Shown here: one piece after another, positions 1-8,137 of the stretch
How the letters are laid out: every line of letters starts with the position of its first letter
Numbering within the stretch: position 1 is the stretch's first letter
Assembly: GCF_036855935.1 (NCBI RefSeq)
Contig: NZ_JASPFK010000001.1
Coordinates: forward strand, 717,501-781,500
Length of the DNA stretch: 64,000 nt
Source: Sphingomonas sp. LR60
GTDB taxonomy: Bacteria; Pseudomonadota; Alphaproteobacteria; Sphingomonadales; Sphingomonadaceae
Direction: 5' to 3'
Translations under genes and position numbers: made by a program
Notes under the pieces: model-generated
What the model was told of the DNA's origin: nothing
Database searches by the model: none
Seen by the model: the letters and a program-made list of their open reading frames with translations, nothing else

Positions 1-1696
1 GCATCGCCTGAAAGCCATATTCCGACATGAAGCGCGGGCAGGAGTTCAGATAGTTCGCGACCGGCTTCGACCCGGACCAGACATCCCAGAAATGGCGGTC
101 GCCCGCGGCATCGGTGTCCACCGGACCTTCGTAATCGGTCGAGGGTGAACCCGGCCAGTACGGTACCGCCGGATCGAAGTCGCGCACCGCCTGCCGCAGC
201 ACGCGGTCGAACAGCACGGCCATCCCGATGCCGATCCGTTCCTGCTCGTCCGCGCCGACGGCTTTCTTGAACGCCTTGCGATCCGACCAGTTTTCCCAGC
301 CCGACAGCACTTCGTTGCCGCCCGCCCACAACACGATCGACGGGTGACCGGACACGCGGGCGACCTGCTGTTCGGCCTCGACGCGGACATTCTCGCGGAA
401 CGCCACGTCGGGTGGTGTCACCGCGCCGCCGAACATGAAGTCCGACCAGATCATCAGCCCGAGCTCGTCGGCGGCATCGAAGAAGGCATCGGGGAGATAA
501 TAACCGCCGCCCCAGATGCGGATCATGTTCATATTGGCCGATTTCGCATCGGCGAGCAGGCCGCGCATCTTGGCGGGCGTGACGCGCGCCGGAAAGTTGT
601 CGAAGGGGATCAGGTTCGCGCCCTTGGCGAAGATCGGTGTATCGTTGACCTTGAACCCGAAGGCGCCGCCACCGCGGATCAGCTCGACGGTGCGCAGCCC
701 GATGCGGCGTTCCGCCCGGTCGCTCTCGGTGCCGTTCTCGGCCAGCGTGCCTGCCACCCGGTAGAGCGGCTGCGCACCGTAACCGACCGGCTGCCAGCGT
801 TGCGGCTGCGCGATCGTCAGCGGAATGATGACGCGATTGTCGCCGGGCGTCAGCGTCACGTTCTGCTCGGCGGTGACCAGCTTCCCGTCAGGCGCGGTGA
901 TCGTTGCGCGCACCAGCGCCGGGCCGCTCCGATCGGCGACCACGTCGAACTTCGCATCGAGCCGCGCCTCGGCGTCGGTCAGCGCGACCTGCTCGAAGCG
1001 CAGTTGCGCCAGCCGGGCATCGTCCCATGCCTCCAGCCGCATCGGCTGCGTCGGGCCGATGTTGATGATGCGGGGGCCCCAGTCCCAGCTCCAGTCGTAT
1101 TTGGGTTTGCGGATGTAGGGGGAGGTCTGCTTGCCCTTCGGTTCGTCGCCGAACGCGGAGTCGTATTCGCCGGGCAGCGGGTGCGCCTCGGCCAGCACCT
1201 TCGGCTGCATCGTCCTGATCGGCGAGGCGAAGGTGAGGGTGATGATGTTGTCGCCGGCCTTGAGGAAGCGCTTGGCATCGACGCGCCATTGCCGGTGCGC
1301 ATTGTCGGCGCTCAGCACCGGCTGGCCGTTGACCGACACGGTCGCGAAGGTGTCGAGCGCGTCGAACACCAAGTCGAGATGGCCGCGCGCGATCTGTTCG
1401 GCGCTCAGCCGGAGCGTGCGCTGATATTGCCAGCCGGTCAGCCCGGCCCATTGGATCGCCGCCTCGTTGGTGCCCTTGAAGGGATCGGGCACCTGTCTGG
1501 TCGCGATCAGCGCCTGTTGCACGCTGCCCGGCACGGTCGCGTCGAACCATTTGGCGGCGCGCGGATGCGTGCGCGCGGCGTCGGCGTCCCGGGGGTCGAT
1601 GCGTACCTGCCAGCCCTGATCGAGCGGCGTCACCGTCTTCGGTGCCGCCACCGCCGCGGTCGAGGCGAGCAGCAACGGCAGGGCCAGCCACCGCAT
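1..1696 (-). CDS. Beta-mannosidase, glycoside hydrolase family 2 (C-terminus beyond window)
   Basis: Secreted or periplasmic exo-enzyme that removes non-reducing terminal beta-mannose. I translated the minus strand from the ATG at 1696-1694. The protein opens with a signal peptide (MRWLALPLLLASTAAVAAP), then the GH2 sugar-binding and immunoglobulin-like domains, then the TIM barrel. The acid/base motif GNE lies near residue 461 (about bp 314), and the nucleophile motif FMSEYGFQ is coded at bp 8-31, with the Glu codon at 20-22 (about residue 559). The reading frame stays open to base 1, so some 250-300 residues are missing to the left. The start overlaps the stop of the upstream hexosaminidase gene (TGATG), so the two are translationally coupled. 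GH2 beta-mannosidase is favoured over beta-galactosidase by the overall pattern of motifs, not by a search. Confidence 0.88.
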   Translation of the reverse strand, partial: MRWLALPLLLASTAAVAAPKTVTPLDQGWQVRIDPRDADAARTHPRAAKWFDATVPGSVQQALIATRQVPDPFKGTNEAAIQWAGLTGWQYQRTLRLSAEQIARGHLDLVFDALDTFATVSVNGQPVLSADNAHRQWRVDAKRFLKAGDNIITLTFASPIRTMQPKVLAEAHPLPGEYDSAFGDEPKGKQTSPYIRKPKYDWSWDWGPRIINIGPTQPMRLEAWDDARLAQLRFEQVALTDAEARLDAKFDVVADRSGPALVRATITAPDGKLVTAEQNVTLTPGDNRVIIPLTIAQPQRWQPVGYGAQPLYRVAGTLAENGTESDRAERRIGLRTVELIRGGGAFGFKVNDTPIFAKGANLIPFDNFPARVTPAKMRGLLADAKSANMNMIRIWGGGYYLPDAFFDAADELGLMIWSDFMFGGAVTPPDVAFRENVRVEAEQQVARVSGHPSIVLWAGGNEVLSGWENWSDRKAFKKAVGADEQERIGIGMAVLFDRVLRQAVRDFDPAVPYWPGSPSTDYEGPVDTDAAGDRHFWDVWSGSKPVANYLNSCPRFMSEYGFQAM

Positions 1697-4011
1697 CAGC
1701 GGCGCTCCGTCAACTGGACGCTGCCGACTGCGTAATAAGGGTCGCTGAGCGGCGCGGTGAACTGAAAGCAGATGTCCTGATCTCCGGTCATCTTCGGCAG
1801 CGTGCCTTCGAAGGTGAAGCGTTGCGGCGCGCTCGCCGGATCGGGCAAAGGGAACGCGCCGATGGCGACCGGCTTGGCGGTCTTGTCGCCCGCCTCCTGC
1901 GCCTTCGCCGCCGCGGTGCAGCCCAACTGGACCAGCAGCTCGCCGTATGGCGAGACCGCATATTGCTGGCGCGCCTTCGCCCCGTCGTGGCCGAGCGCCC
2001 AGTTGCGCGCGAGCCGCACCACCTCGACCTTATACCCGCCCGCCACGTCCAGCGGCGCGGCCGGATAGACCGCGCAGGTGTTGAACAGATTGAGGTTGAA
2101 CGCCGGCGATGCCGCGGTCGCGTCCGGGGTCAGCGGGACGCGCAACCCGAAGGGGCCGGTCGCGCACGGTGCCAGATCGCTGTTGGCGCGCAGCAGCAAT
2201 GCGGTGCGCGAGCTATCGAAGGCGCGCACCGCGGCGGTCGGCTGGCCGGCGGCGTCGAAGGCCGCCGCGCGCACCGTGACGCCGTGGGTCAGCGACAGCG
2301 GCGCACGATAGACGCGCGATCGGGCGGTCGGCGTGCTGCCATCGGTAGTGTAGCGGATGGTTCCGTAACCGGCCTGCGTCGACAGCGTCAGCGGCACACG
2401 GTTCGCGCGCAGCGCATCGCCGCGCGTCCCCGCCACCGCGAAGTCGACCGCAAACGCGCTGTCCGCGACGGTGACGCCACCGCTGCTCCACCGCGCCGCC
2501 TGACGCTGCACGCGCGGCAGGAAGCCGGAGAGGTTGCGCTGGTCCTTCGCCGACCAGGTGATTTCGGCGATCGCGGCGGCGCGCGGGAACAGGTGGAACT
2601 CCACCTCCGCGGGCGTGACCATATATTCGCTCCATGCATTGCCCTGCGCGCCGAGCACGTGATGTGCACGATCGGCAGGGATGCCGGCGGGCATCGGGTC
2701 ATAGGCGTAGACGTCGGCAAGCGAGCTGACGACATTCTGGCCCGGCACCTCGGTGTCCAAGCGGCTCTGGACGCGATCGAGGTACAATGGCGTGCCCGGC
2801 GACAGGACCACGTCATGCCCAAGATTGGCGGCGGCGACCGCGCCCTGCTCACCACGCCACGACATTACCGATGCCGAGGCCGGCAGCCCGCCCTCCAGGA
2901 TCTCGTCCCAGCCGATCAGGCGTCGACCCTTGCTCTGCAGATAGGCGCCGAATTGATCGATCATCCAGCTTTGCAGCGCATCCTCGTCCTCGAGACCCAG
3001 CGCCTTGATCTGCGCCTGCACCACCGGGCTGCGCTGCCATTGGTCTTTCAGCGCCTCGTCCCCGCCGAGATGGACATAGGTGCCGGGGAAGACGTCGGTC
3101 AGCTCGTCGAGCACCTCCTTGACGAACGCGATCCCCTTCGGCCCCGGATTGAACAGATACGGCTCGATCCCCCAGCGATTGCCGACCGGCGGGCGGTCAC
3201 CGAGAATGCCCAGTTCGGGATAGGTCGCGACCAGTGCGGTGGCGTGACCGGGGAGGTCGATCTCGGGCACGATCGTGATCCCACGCTCGCCGGCATAAGC
3301 GACCAAGCCGCGCAACTCGTCCTGCGTATAGAAGCCGCCGACGCGCGTCGTCGGAGCGGGGCCGCCGGTCGAGGGCGGGGTGCGCCACGCGCCGGCTTCG
3401 GTGAGCTTCGGGTAGCGCTTCACCTCGAAGCGCCAGCCCTGATCGTCGGTCAGGTGGAGGTGGAGCGTGTTGAGCTTCACTGCCGCCATCTGGTCGACGA
3501 TCCGTCGCAGGTCGGGCATCGGCAGAAAGTGGCGCGCCGGATCGATCATCAACCCGCGCCAACCGAAGCGCGGCGCGTCGTCGATCGTCACCGCTGCGAC
3601 CCGCACCGGCTGGCCGCGACGCGCATCGGGGCTGAGCAACTGCACCAGCGTCATCGCGCCGTGCACGAAGCCGGCGGGCGTCGCGGCGAGGATGCGGATG
3701 CCGTCGCACGTGGCGATCAGGCGATAGGCTTCCGCGCCGGTGACACTGGCGTCCTGTTCGAAGCGGATGCGCGCTGGCGCATCGGTGACGGTCAGGCCCA
3801 GTCCGCGCGTGGTGCGGACATGCTCGACCAGCAGCCGGGCGGCAGCAGCAGCGGGGGCGGGCGCGCTGACGGTCGCGCCGTCCGCGATCGTCACGCTTCC
3901 CGATCCGCGCACGACCGATTGCGGCAGCGGCAGCAATGACTGCGCAACGCCGGGCGTCGCGAGGCAAGTCATTGAAATAGCCGCAATAGCGGTTGCGCAG
4001 AGACGGCGCAT
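1696..4011 (-). CDS. Beta-N-acetylhexosaminidase, GH20
   Basis: Exported enzyme that cleaves terminal beta-linked GlcNAc (or GalNAc) from chitooligosaccharides or glycans by substrate-assisted catalysis. The 771 residues start with a signal peptide (MRRLCATAIAAISMTCLATPGVAQ). A GH20b-type N-terminal domain follows, then the catalytic barrel from about residue 130 with the signature HLTDDQGW (about 187) and the catalytic Asp-Glu pair in HLGGDEAL (about 316). The last 250 residues form C-terminal beta-rich domains that include a chitobiase-type segment (YTTDGSTPT). The start has a strong ribosome site (AAGGAG, 6 nt spacing). The gene is first in a two-gene unit with the beta-mannosidase and lies downstream of a terminator that closes the receptor gene, so it probably has its own promoter in 4012-4084. 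Confidence 0.95.
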   Translation of the reverse strand: MRRLCATAIAAISMTCLATPGVAQSLLPLPQSVVRGSGSVTIADGATVSAPAPAAAAARLLVEHVRTTRGLGLTVTDAPARIRFEQDASVTGAEAYRLIATCDGIRILAATPAGFVHGAMTLVQLLSPDARRGQPVRVAAVTIDDAPRFGWRGLMIDPARHFLPMPDLRRIVDQMAAVKLNTLHLHLTDDQGWRFEVKRYPKLTEAGAWRTPPSTGGPAPTTRVGGFYTQDELRGLVAYAGERGITIVPEIDLPGHATALVATYPELGILGDRPPVGNRWGIEPYLFNPGPKGIAFVKEVLDELTDVFPGTYVHLGGDEALKDQWQRSPVVQAQIKALGLEDEDALQSWMIDQFGAYLQSKGRRLIGWDEILEGGLPASASVMSWRGEQGAVAAANLGHDVVLSPGTPLYLDRVQSRLDTEVPGQNVVSSLADVYAYDPMPAGIPADRAHHVLGAQGNAWSEYMVTPAEVEFHLFPRAAAIAEITWSAKDQRNLSGFLPRVQRQAARWSSGGVTVADSAFAVDFAVAGTRGDALRANRVPLTLSTQAGYGTIRYTTDGSTPTARSRVYRAPLSLTHGVTVRAAAFDAAGQPTAAVRAFDSSRTALLLRANSDLAPCATGPFGLRVPLTPDATAASPAFNLNLFNTCAVYPAAPLDVAGGYKVEVVRLARNWALGHDGAKARQQYAVSPYGELLVQLGCTAAAKAQEAGDKTAKPVAIGAFPLPDPASAPQRFTFEGTLPKMTGDQDICFQFTAPLSDPYYAVGSVQLTERR

Positions 4012-4020
4012 CGCTGCTCC

Positions 4021-4040
4021 TTGGTTCTGTTTTGGTATTT
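4021..4040. promoter_or_regulatory. Candidate GntR/NagR operator upstream of the hexosaminidase gene
   Basis: Two direct TTGGT half-sites (TTGGTTCT at 4021-4028 and TTGGTATT at 4032-4039) lie just upstream of the GH20 start. TTGGTATT also occurs in front of the nagB-type gene (14584-14591), and a related TTGGTTAT is in the receptor/regulator gap. The shared word suggests one regulon. No binding matrix could be applied, so this is a weak call. Confidence 0.25.
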
Positions 4041-4084
4041 AGGGCATCATGCCCATCGCGACCGCGCGCGTCCATGCCGCGGGC

Positions 4085-4116
4085 AAAAAATGGGCCCCCG
4101 CGGATGCGGAGGCCCA
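4085..4116 (-). terminator. Intrinsic terminator of the TonB-dependent receptor gene
   Basis: On the minus strand an 11-bp stem with one mismatch (arms 4091-4101 and 4106-4116, GGAT tetraloop on the plus strand) is followed at once by six T residues (4090-4085). It lies 28 bp past the receptor stop codon. It separates the receptor transcript from the GH20/GH2 pair downstream. Confidence 0.85.
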
Positions 4117-4144
4117 GGGCAGGAAACGATCTAAGTAACTGAGA

Positions 4145-6937
4145 TTATAGGCGGAAGGTGACGCTACCCACATAGGTGCGGCCGTTCTTGTAGAAGGCCG
4201 ACGGACGATCGGGCGTGCCGCTGTACTGCAGGTAGGTTTCGTCGAGCAGGTTCTGCGCATTGACCGTCAGCGAGATGTTCTTGGTCAAGGCGAGCGACGC
4301 CGATGCGTCGAGCTGGTTGTACGGCGCTACCATCTCGAACGAGTTCAGGCGTCCGATCGAACGGAAGTAGGACGAGCGGTAGTTGTAGCTGACGCGCGCC
4401 TGGAACGGTCCCTTCTCGAAGTAAGGGATAACGTTGACGGTGTGCTTCGACAGATACGGCAGGTTCAGCGAACCCTCGATACCCGGGATCACCGAGGTCG
4501 AGCTGTCCTGATAGGCATAGTTCGCCTGAATGCCGAACCCGCCCCAGATCTCGGCCTGGCCGTTGACCAGCACGCCGTTGACCTTCGCCTTGCCGGCGTT
4601 GATCGGGCTGTTGACGCGATAGGTGTTGATGACCCGGCCTTCGAGCGAATTGTAGAAGCTCTGTCCGGTCTGCGTCGTGGTGATGATGTAGTTGTTGATC
4701 TCACGACGGTAGAGTTCGACCGACAACAGCGCACCGGCGCGCGGATAGAATTCCGCCGTGATCTCGTAGTTGGTCGATTCATACGGCTTCAGATTCGGAT
4801 TGCCGCCGCCGGCATCCAGCGTGACGTCGTTCTGCGAGATCGACGCGGCCAGATCCTGATACCGCGGACGCGAGATCACCTTGGCCGCAGCGCCGCGCAC
4901 GATGAATTGCGGCGTGACTTCATACGCCACGTTAAACGCGGGCAGGAACTTCAGATAGTCGGTCGAGGTGCTGGTCGGCACCGGCGTCGGGTTCTGGTTG
5001 GTCGCGGTCGGCAGCGACAGCGCATAATAGGATGCGTCGTGGGTGTAGACGAGGCGACCGCCAAGGTTGCCGCGCAGCCCGCCCTGGTCGAAATTGACCT
5101 GGATATAGCTCGCCGCAGTCCGCTCCTCGACGCGCGTCGAGGCACCGACCTTGTAGAACAGCGGGGTGTTGATGCTGTTGGCGAGGATCTGGATCACCGC
5201 CTCGCGGGGCAGGTTGAGATACTTGGTCGCGGTGCCCGAGCCGCCCGAACCGTCGAAGATGCCGTCCGGCGTGGTCAGCGTCGTGACGCCGAGCTGCGAG
5301 CCGTCCTTCGCCGACGTCAGATAGCTGTTGATGCCGCGCGCATCGATCTTGTTGACGTGATCGGTGATCCGCGCGCCGATCAGCAGCTGCTTGAAGAAGC
5401 CGTCACCCAGCGGCACGACCGCGTCGAAGCCGCCGAACGCATCGCGATCGGTCGTGACGCTATAGTCCTGCCCACCAATCTGCGCGGCGTTCAGCTGCGT
5501 GCCGTTGACGAGGTACGGGGTGCCCTCGATCGTGACCGGGTTGTTGCTCGGGTTGGTGAAGTAATTGGCCGGGTTGGTCAGGTCGCCGGTGAAGTTCACC
5601 TCGGCGGTGGTCGGCGAGATCGCGTAGCTGAACGGCAGCTTGGTCTGCACGTTGAACAGATATTCGGGGTTACGCCCGCCGGTCGCCTTGCTCCAGCCGC
5701 CGACGAACGAAACCTTCGCGCCATTGTCGCCTTCCCAGTCGGCGAAGAAGTTGAGGTTGTCGGTCTTCAGCTTGGTCGAACGCACCAGGGTGTCGAGCTG
5801 CGCGTTGCGCTGGCTGGTCGCCGCGCCGAAGCTGGCGTTGGTGACGACGCCGTTCGAGATCGTCGCCGATTGCAGGTCCGCGCCGCTCCACGCGACCGGG
5901 ATCGTGTACATCGACTGGCTGTAATTGTTGTAGTTGCCGTCGATGTGCAGGCCGTTCAACGTCAGCGTCAGGTTGCTGGCCGGGCGATACTGCACCGTGC
6001 CCGACACGCTGGTGCGCTCGCGCTGCTGCTGGAAGTAGGCATAGTTGATGCCGAATGGCGCGACCGCCTTCATCAGGTCGTCGCGCGTGCCGCCGGTGAG
6101 CGTGGCGGACTGGTTCTGCAGGATGCCCTGACCGGCGCTATCACGCTTCACGCTGCCATCTTCGTTCTTCTGGAAGAAGTCGGCGCCGCTCTGATAGCCG
6201 AAGAATTCCACACCGGCGCGAACGAGCTGCTGCTTGTCATAGGTGGCCGCGACGAGGAAGCCGAACGTCTCGTCCTGGTTCTTCCAGCTGTACAGGCCGG
6301 AGCCGCGAACGCTGCCCTTCTCCGAGCGATCATTGTAGGTGTAGCCGCCCGACGCGAACAGCGAGTTCGCATCCAGTTCCAGCGGGCGACGCGTGCGCAC
6401 GATCACCGTGCCGCCGAGGCTGCCGTCCTCGAGGCGTGCTTCCGGCGACTTGTACACTTCGAGGCGGTCGACCAGTTCCGGCGCCAGCAGCGAATAGTTG
6501 AAGGTACGGCTCGACGGATCGTTGTCGTTGCCGCCCCAGTCGGCCGAAGCGAGCGCGTGGCCGTCGAGCAGCATCCGGTTGAGCGCCGGATCGGTGCCGA
6601 GGATCGCGACCTTCTCACCTTCGCCGAAGCGGCGGTCGATCGAGACGCCGGGGATGTGCGCGAGCGACTCGGCGACGTTGCGGTCGGGGAATTTGCCGAT
6701 GTCTTCCGCCGAGATCGCGTCGACGACGGCGTTGGCGTTGCGCTTTACCTCGATCGCCTGACGGAGGCTGCCCGCGTAACCGGTGACGACGATGTCTTCG
6801 CCGACCGCGCCGTCTGCCTGCGCATTGTCAGGAGCGGTGTTCGACGGTGGCGTCGTGGGCGCCTGCTGCGCCTGCGCGCTGGCGGCGGTGAAGCCGATCA
6901 TGGCGGTGGAAACCAGCATCATCTGACGCAAGCGCAT
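4145..6937 (-). CDS. TonB-dependent receptor, probable GlcNAc-oligosaccharide or glycan transporter
   Basis: Outer-membrane 22-strand barrel that imports a ligand with TonB energy. The start is set at 6937 (MRLRQMMLVSTAMIG), not the upstream ATG at 7018: it has a GAGGGG ribosome site 7 nt ahead and begins a clear signal peptide ending SAQAQQ. The mature protein opens with EDIVVTGYAGSLRQAI, then a plug domain to about residue 165 (GKFPDRNVAESL, RMLLDGHAL), then a barrel ending in VTFRL. The 930-residue length and the plug sequence fit the TonB-Xanthomonas-Caulobacter (TIGR01782-like) class, often linked to sugar polymers. It lies between glycan hydrolases and a GntR regulator, so a GlcNAc-containing substrate is inferred, not shown. 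Confidence 0.93.
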   Translation of the reverse strand: MRLRQMMLVSTAMIGFTAASAQAQQAPTTPPSNTAPDNAQADGAVGEDIVVTGYAGSLRQAIEVKRNANAVVDAISAEDIGKFPDRNVAESLAHIPGVSIDRRFGEGEKVAILGTDPALNRMLLDGHALASADWGGNDNDPSSRTFNYSLLAPELVDRLEVYKSPEARLEDGSLGGTVIVRTRRPLELDANSLFASGGYTYNDRSEKGSVRGSGLYSWKNQDETFGFLVAATYDKQQLVRAGVEFFGYQSGADFFQKNEDGSVKRDSAGQGILQNQSATLTGGTRDDLMKAVAPFGINYAYFQQQRERTSVSGTVQYRPASNLTLTLNGLHIDGNYNNYSQSMYTIPVAWSGADLQSATISNGVVTNASFGAATSQRNAQLDTLVRSTKLKTDNLNFFADWEGDNGAKVSFVGGWSKATGGRNPEYLFNVQTKLPFSYAISPTTAEVNFTGDLTNPANYFTNPSNNPVTIEGTPYLVNGTQLNAAQIGGQDYSVTTDRDAFGGFDAVVPLGDGFFKQLLIGARITDHVNKIDARGINSYLTSAKDGSQLGVTTLTTPDGIFDGSGGSGTATKYLNLPREAVIQILANSINTPLFYKVGASTRVEERTAASYIQVNFDQGGLRGNLGGRLVYTHDASYYALSLPTATNQNPTPVPTSTSTDYLKFLPAFNVAYEVTPQFIVRGAAAKVISRPRYQDLAASISQNDVTLDAGGGNPNLKPYESTNYEITAEFYPRAGALLSVELYRREINNYIITTTQTGQSFYNSLEGRVINTYRVNSPINAGKAKVNGVLVNGQAEIWGGFGIQANYAYQDSSTSVIPGIEGSLNLPYLSKHTVNVIPYFEKGPFQARVSYNYRSSYFRSIGRLNSFEMVAPYNQLDASASLALTKNISLTVNAQNLLDETYLQYSGTPDRPSAFYKNGRTYVGSVTFRL

Positions 6938-7269
6938 AATAAACCCCTCATAGACCCGTCGCTGCGGGCGGGATGAAACCGGACCATTCGTTCGACGCCT
7001 TGGCATGTCGCAGCGCATCGGTCCGAGACTGGTCTTATAACCAATTTACCATCGTTCGTCACAGATTGTTACGAAGAGGTTTCACCCTCAAAAGGCATTT
7101 TTACGCTTTTTGTGCGTAGCTGTGTCTTCCAGGTGACAGATGCTTTTCTGCGGCCGTTGCAGTGAGCGGTATCATGCAGTTCGGGCCGCGGGGTTGCACC
7201 GCGTCGGCGTTGGGCTACGGTTACGTCAACGTGATGGGTCCGCGTACCGCGGCGACAGGGAGGACGCGG
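6938..7269. promoter_or_regulatory. Divergent promoter region between receptor and GntR genes
   Basis: 332 bp with no gene, between the divergently transcribed TonB receptor and the GntR regulator. It must hold promoters for both. The part around 7020-7110 is visibly more AT-rich than its surroundings and contains the imperfect palindrome listed separately. I could not fix -35/-10 boxes with confidence. Confidence 0.5.
7028..7045. promoter_or_regulatory. Candidate operator for the GntR/UTRA regulator
   Basis: An 18-bp imperfect palindrome, ACTGGTCTTATAACCAAT, where 12 of 18 positions are symmetric (TGGT...ACCA). It resembles the DasR-type GlcNAc operator (ACTGGTCTAGACCAGT) known from actinobacteria, with two more central bases. 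It sits 90 bp upstream of the receptor start. Confidence 0.4.
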
Positions 7270-8007
7270 ATGGCCTTTTCGGATGAGGTGGGACGGTTTC
7301 GGGAGGGCAATGCCGCGCCGCTCTACCTCCAGCTGCAACAGGTGATCCGCGAGGCGATCGACGGCGGCATCCTCAACCAGGGCGACGCGATCCCCGCCGA
7401 GCGCGATCTGGCGGTCGAATATGACGTGTCGCGGATCACGGTGCGCAAGGCGATCGGCGGGCTGGTCGAGGACGGGCTGCTGACGCGGCGGCGCGGGGCG
7501 GGGACGTTCGTCGCCGGGCGGGTCGAGAAGAGCTTTTCCAAGCTGTCGTCCTTCTCCGAAGACATGGCCGCGCGCGGCAAGACCGCGTCGAGCAGCTGGA
7601 TCAGCCGCGTCGCGAGCACCGTGAACCCGGAAGAGAGCATGGCGCTGGGCCTGTCGCCGGGTGCGCCGGTGTTTCGCTTCCAGCGCATCCGCCACGCCGA
7701 CAACGAGCCGATGGCGCTCGAACTGTCGGCGATCGCTGGCTATTGCCTGCCGTCGGTCGAGGCGGTCGAGGATTCGCTCTATAGCGCGCTCGACAGGGCG
7801 GGCAGTCGCCCGGTGCGCGCGCTCCAGCGGCTGCGCGCGGTGCCGTTCGGACCGGAACATGCCAAGATGCTGGGCGTCGACGCCGGCCATGCCGGTTTGT
7901 TGATCGAGCGCCGCGGCTTTCGGCGCGATGGGCGGGCGGTGGAGTTCACGCGCTCCTATTACCGCGGTGACGCCTATGATTTCGTCGCGGAATTGTCCGA
8001 CCTTTAG
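7270..8007 (+). CDS. GntR family regulator with UTRA domain (NagR/DasR-like)
   Basis: DNA-binding repressor of the HutC subfamily, likely controlling the GlcNAc genes and sensing an amino-sugar phosphate. The start at 7270 (MAFSDEVGRF) is chosen over upstream ATGs because GGGAGGA lies 6 nt ahead and the N-terminus then matches the family. Residues 10-75 form the winged helix (PAERDLAVEYDVSRITVRKAI), and about 95-240 form the UTRA ligand domain ending FTRSYYRGDAYDFVAEL, a motif typical of sugar-responsive members. Length is 245 aa, as expected. It is divergent from the receptor and convergent with the PTS operon, which supports a local role. Confidence 0.9.
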   Translation: MAFSDEVGRFREGNAAPLYLQLQQVIREAIDGGILNQGDAIPAERDLAVEYDVSRITVRKAIGGLVEDGLLTRRRGAGTFVAGRVEKSFSKLSSFSEDMAARGKTASSSWISRVASTVNPEESMALGLSPGAPVFRFQRIRHADNEPMALELSAIAGYCLPSVEAVEDSLYSALDRAGSRPVRALQRLRAVPFGPEHAKMLGVDAGHAGLLIERRGFRRDGRAVEFTRSYYRGDAYDFVAELSDL

Positions 8008-8033
8008 GCCCTCACTTCGTCACGCTGCCTTAT

Positions 8034-8126
8034 CGTCATTCCCGCGGCGGCGGGGATCCAGACGCGCAGGTCTTCGCAAGGGCCGAACGGTCAGAGGTTC
8101 TGGATTCCGCCTTCGCGGGAATGACG
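8034..8126. repeat. Dispersed inverted repeat, family 1 (93 bp)
   Basis: The ends are complementary (CGTCATTCCCGCG against CGCGGGAATGACG) and enclose a conserved core (GGGGATCCAGACGCGCAGGT ... AGAGGTTCTGGATTCC). The same unit occurs at 48075 (inverted orientation), 62973 and 63239, and in partial tandem form at 53184. Here it fills the gap between the convergent regulator and EIICB genes. Confidence 0.9.
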
Positions 8127-8137
8127 GAGCGGGGAGG

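Noticed and set aside
344..1735. 463-codon plus-strand ORF opposite the beta-mannosidase
   Set aside because: Arg/Ala/Asp/Gly-rich, no domain, and directly antisense to an intact GH2 sequence; a high-GC shadow.
4442..6976. 844-codon plus-strand ORF opposite the TonB receptor
   Set aside because: Composition is typical of antisense of a coding frame in GC-rich DNA; the minus-strand receptor has signal peptide, plug and barrel.
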